From assembly GCA_900317025.1 (NCBI GenBank), contig ONFG01000007.1, forward strand, positions 1 to 64,000: a stretch of 64,000 nt of DNA, written 5' to 3'. The notes below the pieces were generated by a model that ran no database searches, had not been told where the DNA came from, and saw nothing but the letters and a program-made list of their open reading frames with translations. Shown in pieces: positions 60,864 through 64,000 of this stretch. Position 1 is the first letter of the stretch, and every line of letters begins with the position of its first letter. A program made the translations under genes and the position numbers. The DNA is from an uncultured Eubacteriales bacterium (GTDB lineage Bacteria > Bacillota > Clostridia > Oscillospirales > Acutalibacteraceae).

Positions 60864-63428
60864 ATGGAACACATCAAAAGGCTTGCGGCGCTGTTCGTTA
60901 CCGGAACGCTGCTCGTTACGTGCGCCGAGGTGCCGCTGAAAGCAAGCGCGCTCTCGTTCGAGGAGTACGTTCAGAACGCCATTGCGATCGCAAACGACGA
61001 TTCCCACGGCTACAGCAACACCAACCGCTGGGGTCCCGACTACGACTGCTCGTCGTTCGTCATAACTGCTCTTAAACAGGCGGGCTTCAACACCGGCGAT
61101 GCAAGCTATACGCTGAACATGAAAAATGCGCTGACGAGATATGGCTTCAAGTGGTATCCGTGGGAAACGATCGGCGACGTTTCAAACCTTCGCCGCGGCG
61201 ACATTCTTCTTGACGAAAAGAATCACACTGAGTTCTACATCGGCCGCTACCAGAACGTGGGCGCTCACTACGACTGCGGCGACCCGGAAACAGGCGACAA
61301 AAGTGGCGGAGAGATCAGCGTGACCGGCTACTACAGCAGCACATGGGACGGTATTCTGCGCTACACCAATGACATTCCGAAGGTAAAGCCGAGCGACCTT
61401 GAGATCACAGCCTACGGCGAGCACTTTGCCGCCGGAGAGACGATATGCTTCGATGTTTTCAGCATCAATGCGCAGGAGCAGTATCTGGAGCTTTGGAAAG
61501 ACGGCAAAAAGGTGCGAAACGAAAATGTCACCGACAAGTATGAGCACCGTCTCTCGCTTTCCGATCCCGGCGAATACACCTATCGCCTCGTTGCGAAGAA
61601 CGTATGCGGCAAATCGGTCTCACAGAATCAGACCTTAACCGTCTATAATGAAAAGCCCAGCGGTCTGAAGATCAATGCCGGCAAAAAGCTCCTCGCAGCG
61701 GGAGAAAGCGTTCTGTTCACCTTTGATTCAAAGAACGCCGCCGAGCAGGCTATCGCCATAAACGACGGCTGGTGGAATGATTACTACGACGTAACGGATC
61801 AGACAACTTACTCGATCAGCTTCGACTCCGCCGGAGATTACACATATTTTCTCACCGCGGGCAACCCGGTAGGCGTTACGAGCACAAGCTGCGGCGAGAT
61901 AGTCGTTTATGACGACAAACCCGATGATCTTTACGTCTCGGTAAACGACAACATCTGCCCCGCCGGCGGCTGCGCAGAATTCTCGGTTCAGAGCCGATAT
62001 GCCGTTGAGCGAAGCCTCGTTGTGAAGAAAAACGGCAAGGAGATCTACAACATCGACGCCGCTGCCAGAGATACATACTCGCTCAGATTTGACGAGCCGG
62101 GCGTATACTCATACCGCGTCACGGCGAAGAACAAGTTTGGCGAGACGAGCACCGATTACAAAACGCTCACTGTTTACGACAGTGAGCCTGATGGTTTAAC
62201 GCTAACGACCGACAACACGGCGTATACCACCGGTGAATCCGTCTCGTTCAAATACGACTGCAAGAACGCCGACAAGCTGACGCTTGTATATAGCGTTGAC
62301 GGCGGCTATGAGCGGACTTTCGACGTAAGCAGCGACGCGTACGGTTATTTTGAGGAAAGCTTTGACTATCCCGGCGTTTACGTCTGCCGTCTTGCCGCAA
62401 GCAACGAGTTCGGCGAGACCACCACTCTGCCGGTCGAATTCACCGTTTACGGCAGCCGCCCCGACACGCCCACACTTGCGGCAGATAAGGACTCGTACAT
62501 TACAGGCACAAGTGCCATTCTTGACATCGAAGCAAACGATGCACAGTCGCTTGAGCTGAGCGTTTATACAGATGAATATCTGACCGATTCCATCAACGTT
62601 ACGGGGCTGTCCGTCTACAGGCTCCCGCTAAGGTTCACAGGTGAATACTCCGTACTCCTTACAGCAGAAAATCCGATGGGAACGTCGTATTCCGAGAGAG
62701 TTTACTTCACATCGACCGAAACCGACAGCGGGCTCTCATTTACTCTTTCCGGCTGGGAATGGAACGGCGGCAGCGCAGAGGCTTTATTCACGCCGAATAC
62801 CGAGACTCCCGACTCGCCCGAAACGGCCGATGAAGCCGAGACGACAGACGAAGCTTCAAAGTCCGTAACGGTAAACGCGGACGTTACCGAACAAACCTCC
62901 GAGCCTTCCTGCACGGAGAGCGGCGAGGTCATTTACACAGCCTCCGTCTTCTTTGATGGAGCCGAATACACCGACCGCAGGACGGAAACACTCCCGGCTA
63001 AGGGTCATGACCTCCGACTGACAGGCTGGAGATGGAAGGACGGCGGTGCCGTTGCAATTTTCACCTGCGCCCACAACGCAAGCCACAGGGAAGAGGTCGA
63101 AGCGAACGTGACGCGCACCGTCATCGAAAGCGACCTTACTGTCACATACAAAGCGATCGCCGGACTTGACGGCGTACAGTACGAGAGCGTGCGCACAAAA
63201 GCGGCGGGGCTTATCGGCGACATAGACCGCGACGGTGAGATAACCTCGGCCGACGCCCTCGCTATCCTCAGAATAAGCGCGGAGCTTGAAGACTGCGGAA
63301 GCACAAAGGAAACGCTCTCCGACACCGACGACGACGGCTACGTCACCTCTGCGGACGCACTCGACGTTCTTCGCCGCAGCGCAGGTCTCCCCTCTTCGGA
63401 GACTATCGGAACGCTTGCGGAGATCTGA
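60864..63428 (+). CDS. Secreted NlpC/P60-like peptidoglycan hydrolase with Ig-like repeats and dockerin
   Basis: An 854-residue exported protein. Signal peptide 1-30; an NlpC/P60-type cysteine peptidase domain (about 32-172) with catalytic Cys in YDCSSFVITAL and His in KNHTEFYIGRYQ; five or so tandem Ig/PKD-like repeats of about 90 residues (about 175-630), each ending in a V-Y-D/N/G turn (LTVYNEKPSGL, IVVYDDKPDDL, LTVYDSEPDGL, FTVYGSRPDTP); two modules with GHD and CxH patterns (about 670-770); and a C-terminal type I dockerin (about 775-854) with duplicated DIDRDGEITSADALAIL / DTDDDGYVTSADALDVL loops. ATG follows AAAGGAA. Likely a cell-wall hydrolase carried on a cohesin scaffold. Confidence 0.9.
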   Translation: MEHIKRLAALFVTGTLLVTCAEVPLKASALSFEEYVQNAIAIANDDSHGYSNTNRWGPDYDCSSFVITALKQAGFNTGDASYTLNMKNALTRYGFKWYPWETIGDVSNLRRGDILLDEKNHTEFYIGRYQNVGAHYDCGDPETGDKSGGEISVTGYYSSTWDGILRYTNDIPKVKPSDLEITAYGEHFAAGETICFDVFSINAQEQYLELWKDGKKVRNENVTDKYEHRLSLSDPGEYTYRLVAKNVCGKSVSQNQTLTVYNEKPSGLKINAGKKLLAAGESVLFTFDSKNAAEQAIAINDGWWNDYYDVTDQTTYSISFDSAGDYTYFLTAGNPVGVTSTSCGEIVVYDDKPDDLYVSVNDNICPAGGCAEFSVQSRYAVERSLVVKKNGKEIYNIDAAARDTYSLRFDEPGVYSYRVTAKNKFGETSTDYKTLTVYDSEPDGLTLTTDNTAYTTGESVSFKYDCKNADKLTLVYSVDGGYERTFDVSSDAYGYFEESFDYPGVYVCRLAASNEFGETTTLPVEFTVYGSRPDTPTLAADKDSYITGTSAILDIEANDAQSLELSVYTDEYLTDSINVTGLSVYRLPLRFTGEYSVLLTAENPMGTSYSERVYFTSTETDSGLSFTLSGWEWNGGSAEALFTPNTETPDSPETADEAETTDEASKSVTVNADVTEQTSEPSCTESGEVIYTASVFFDGAEYTDRRTETLPAKGHDLRLTGWRWKDGGAVAIFTCAHNASHREEVEANVTRTVIESDLTVTYKAIAGLDGVQYESVRTKAAGLIGDIDRDGEITSADALAILRISAELEDCGSTKETLSDTDDDGYVTSADALDVLRRSAGLPSSETIGTLAEI

Positions 63429-63450
63429 TGTGCTGTATCAAACGAATAAA

Positions 63451-63485
63451 ACGGCGCCTTTCATAAATGAAGGGCGCCGTTTTTG
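63451..63485 (+). terminator. Terminator of the NlpC/P60-dockerin gene
   Basis: ACGGCGCCTTTCA-TAAA-TGAAGGGCGCCGT (63451-63480), a 13-bp stem with one G-U pair and a tetraloop, followed by TTTTTG. Confidence 0.92.
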
Positions 63486-63516
63486 TATACTGTACCGATT
63501 TCCGATCAAGCCTTTT

Positions 63517-63653
63517 TATACTAAACTCAATTAAAAAGCTTTTTATATCGCCGCAGGCGCGTTTGAGTTTGTATGAGACGGGATGACCCGCTTTGCGCGG
63601 CATCAGCGTGCGTAGCACGCGCTTTCAAATTAAAGCATTTAATTTGAAATTAG
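63517..63653. repeat. Dispersed palindromic repeat, copy 2 (MITE-like)
   Basis: A 137-base element matching 14293-14438 in the same orientation, lacking the 9-base insertion of copy 1. The internal stem GCGTGC-GTA-GCACGC is perfect here, where copy 1 has a compatible but different sequence; the CAAATTAAA/TTTAATTTG stem is identical. It lies between the terminators of two convergent genes in the 314-base gap 63429-63742. Confidence 0.85.
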
Positions 63654-63683
63654 TTTAAAGCTTTCAATCAGAAACCGGTATAA

Positions 63684-63720
63684 ACAAAAAACACCCGGAA
63701 GCGTTTGTATGCCTCCGGGT
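63684..63720 (-). terminator. Terminator of the right-edge gene
   Basis: On the minus strand ACCCGGAGGC and GCTTCCGGGT (63693-63702 with 63711-63720, one mismatch or G-U) are followed by GTTTTTTG. Confidence 0.88.
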
Positions 63721-63742
63721 AAAAGCCGTAATTAAAACGGGA

Positions 63743-64000
63743 TCACATCTCTTCGAGAGTTGCGTCGATATCTGTCGGCAGATCATCCTTTGCCGCAGAG
63801 ATAAGCAGTGTGATCGTTGTGTTGGCGTCGTCTGCGAGAGCGTTGAGCTTCGTTACGAAATGTGCGAGAGCTGCCTTGTCGTCGCCTGCGATCTTAAATG
63901 TTGAATCTACGAAGATATCGGTCACGTCGTAGTTGCCTGCGCAGATGCCGCTGAGGAAGCCGTAGAGAGCGTCGTAGCCCTTGATCTTGTAGGCGTCGGT
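63743..64000 (-). CDS. C-terminal part of an unknown protein, cut by the window edge
   Basis: The last 85 codons of a leftward gene whose start lies beyond the window. The frame is open to base 64000; the GTG at 63925 is an internal codon rather than a start, since the protein reads on upstream (TDAYKIKGYDALYGFLSG...). Visible segments are DVTDIFVDSTFKIAGDDKAALAHFVTKLNALADD and TTITLLISAAKDDLP, alternating beta and alpha as in a P-loop or Rossmann-like domain, with an acidic end. I do not recognise the family. A terminator follows. Confidence 0.6.
   Translation of the reverse strand, partial: TDAYKIKGYDALYGFLSGICAGNYDVTDIFVDSTFKIAGDDKAALAHFVTKLNALADDANTTITLLISAAKDDLPTDIDATLEEM

Overview
The window comes from a low-GC-lineage, spore-forming gut-type clostridium, most likely Ruminococcaceae/Oscillospiraceae. 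Reasons: an alpha/beta-type small acid-soluble spore protein, spoIIIAE-AF-AG-AH, pyruvate formate-lyase, and three secreted proteins ending in type I dockerin modules, one of them a starch-debranching pullulanase. The combination of dockerins, starch enzymes and spore genes recalls amylosome-forming ruminococci; this lineage call is inference, not a database match.

Layout. 1-180: leftward sigma-A promoter and what looks like an rRNA operon leader running off the left edge. 202-10756: housekeeping genes, mostly leftward (thioesterase, pflBA, glycyl-tRNA synthetase, GtrA protein, WYL regulator, GNAT, two flavoproteins). 10773-14440: small exporter, VanZ protein, spore SASP with an unusual leader hairpin, dockerin protein translationally coupled to rnhA, and copy 1 of a dispersed repeat. 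14441-24935: cytidylate-kinase-like protein, large membrane protein, S66 peptidase, two paralogous leucine-rich-repeat lipoproteins, mtnN, tRNA-Leu(CAA), a two-domain unknown protein and a DUF1015 protein. 25077-32016: GH13 enzyme with HAD phosphatase, the partial spoIIIA operon, polysaccharide deacetylase.

32063-45152 is the most notable part: fourteen co-directional, tightly packed leftward genes. They begin with an FTR1 iron permease, a P19-type iron lipoprotein, a DUF2318 Fe-S membrane protein and a MacB-like ABC system, continue with a covalent-FMN-type lipoprotein, an exported unknown protein and a fumarate-reductase/succinate-dehydrogenase-like trio (membrane cytochrome-b-like subunit, flavoprotein, iron-sulfur protein), and end with a DUF4418 protein and a second ABC system. 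I read it as a high-affinity iron uptake system joined to its own trans-membrane electron-transfer module. A strong promoter, a palindromic operator candidate and a possible 18-residue leader peptide precede it.

45501-64000: nucleotide-sugar pyrophosphorylase, a 1577-residue dockerin-bearing type I pullulanase, a FtsX-type ABC exporter, a large hybrid sensor (ECF-like membrane domain, extracellular propeller, HD-GYP c-di-GMP phosphodiesterase) overlapping a membrane-anchored BMP-family binding protein, a secreted dockerin-bearing NlpC/P60-type hydrolase, copy 2 of the dispersed repeat, and a gene cut by the right edge.

No CRISPR array, prophage, transposase gene or integrase was seen. All start choices, promoters and hairpins were read by eye; family names rest on recognised motifs, not on searches.
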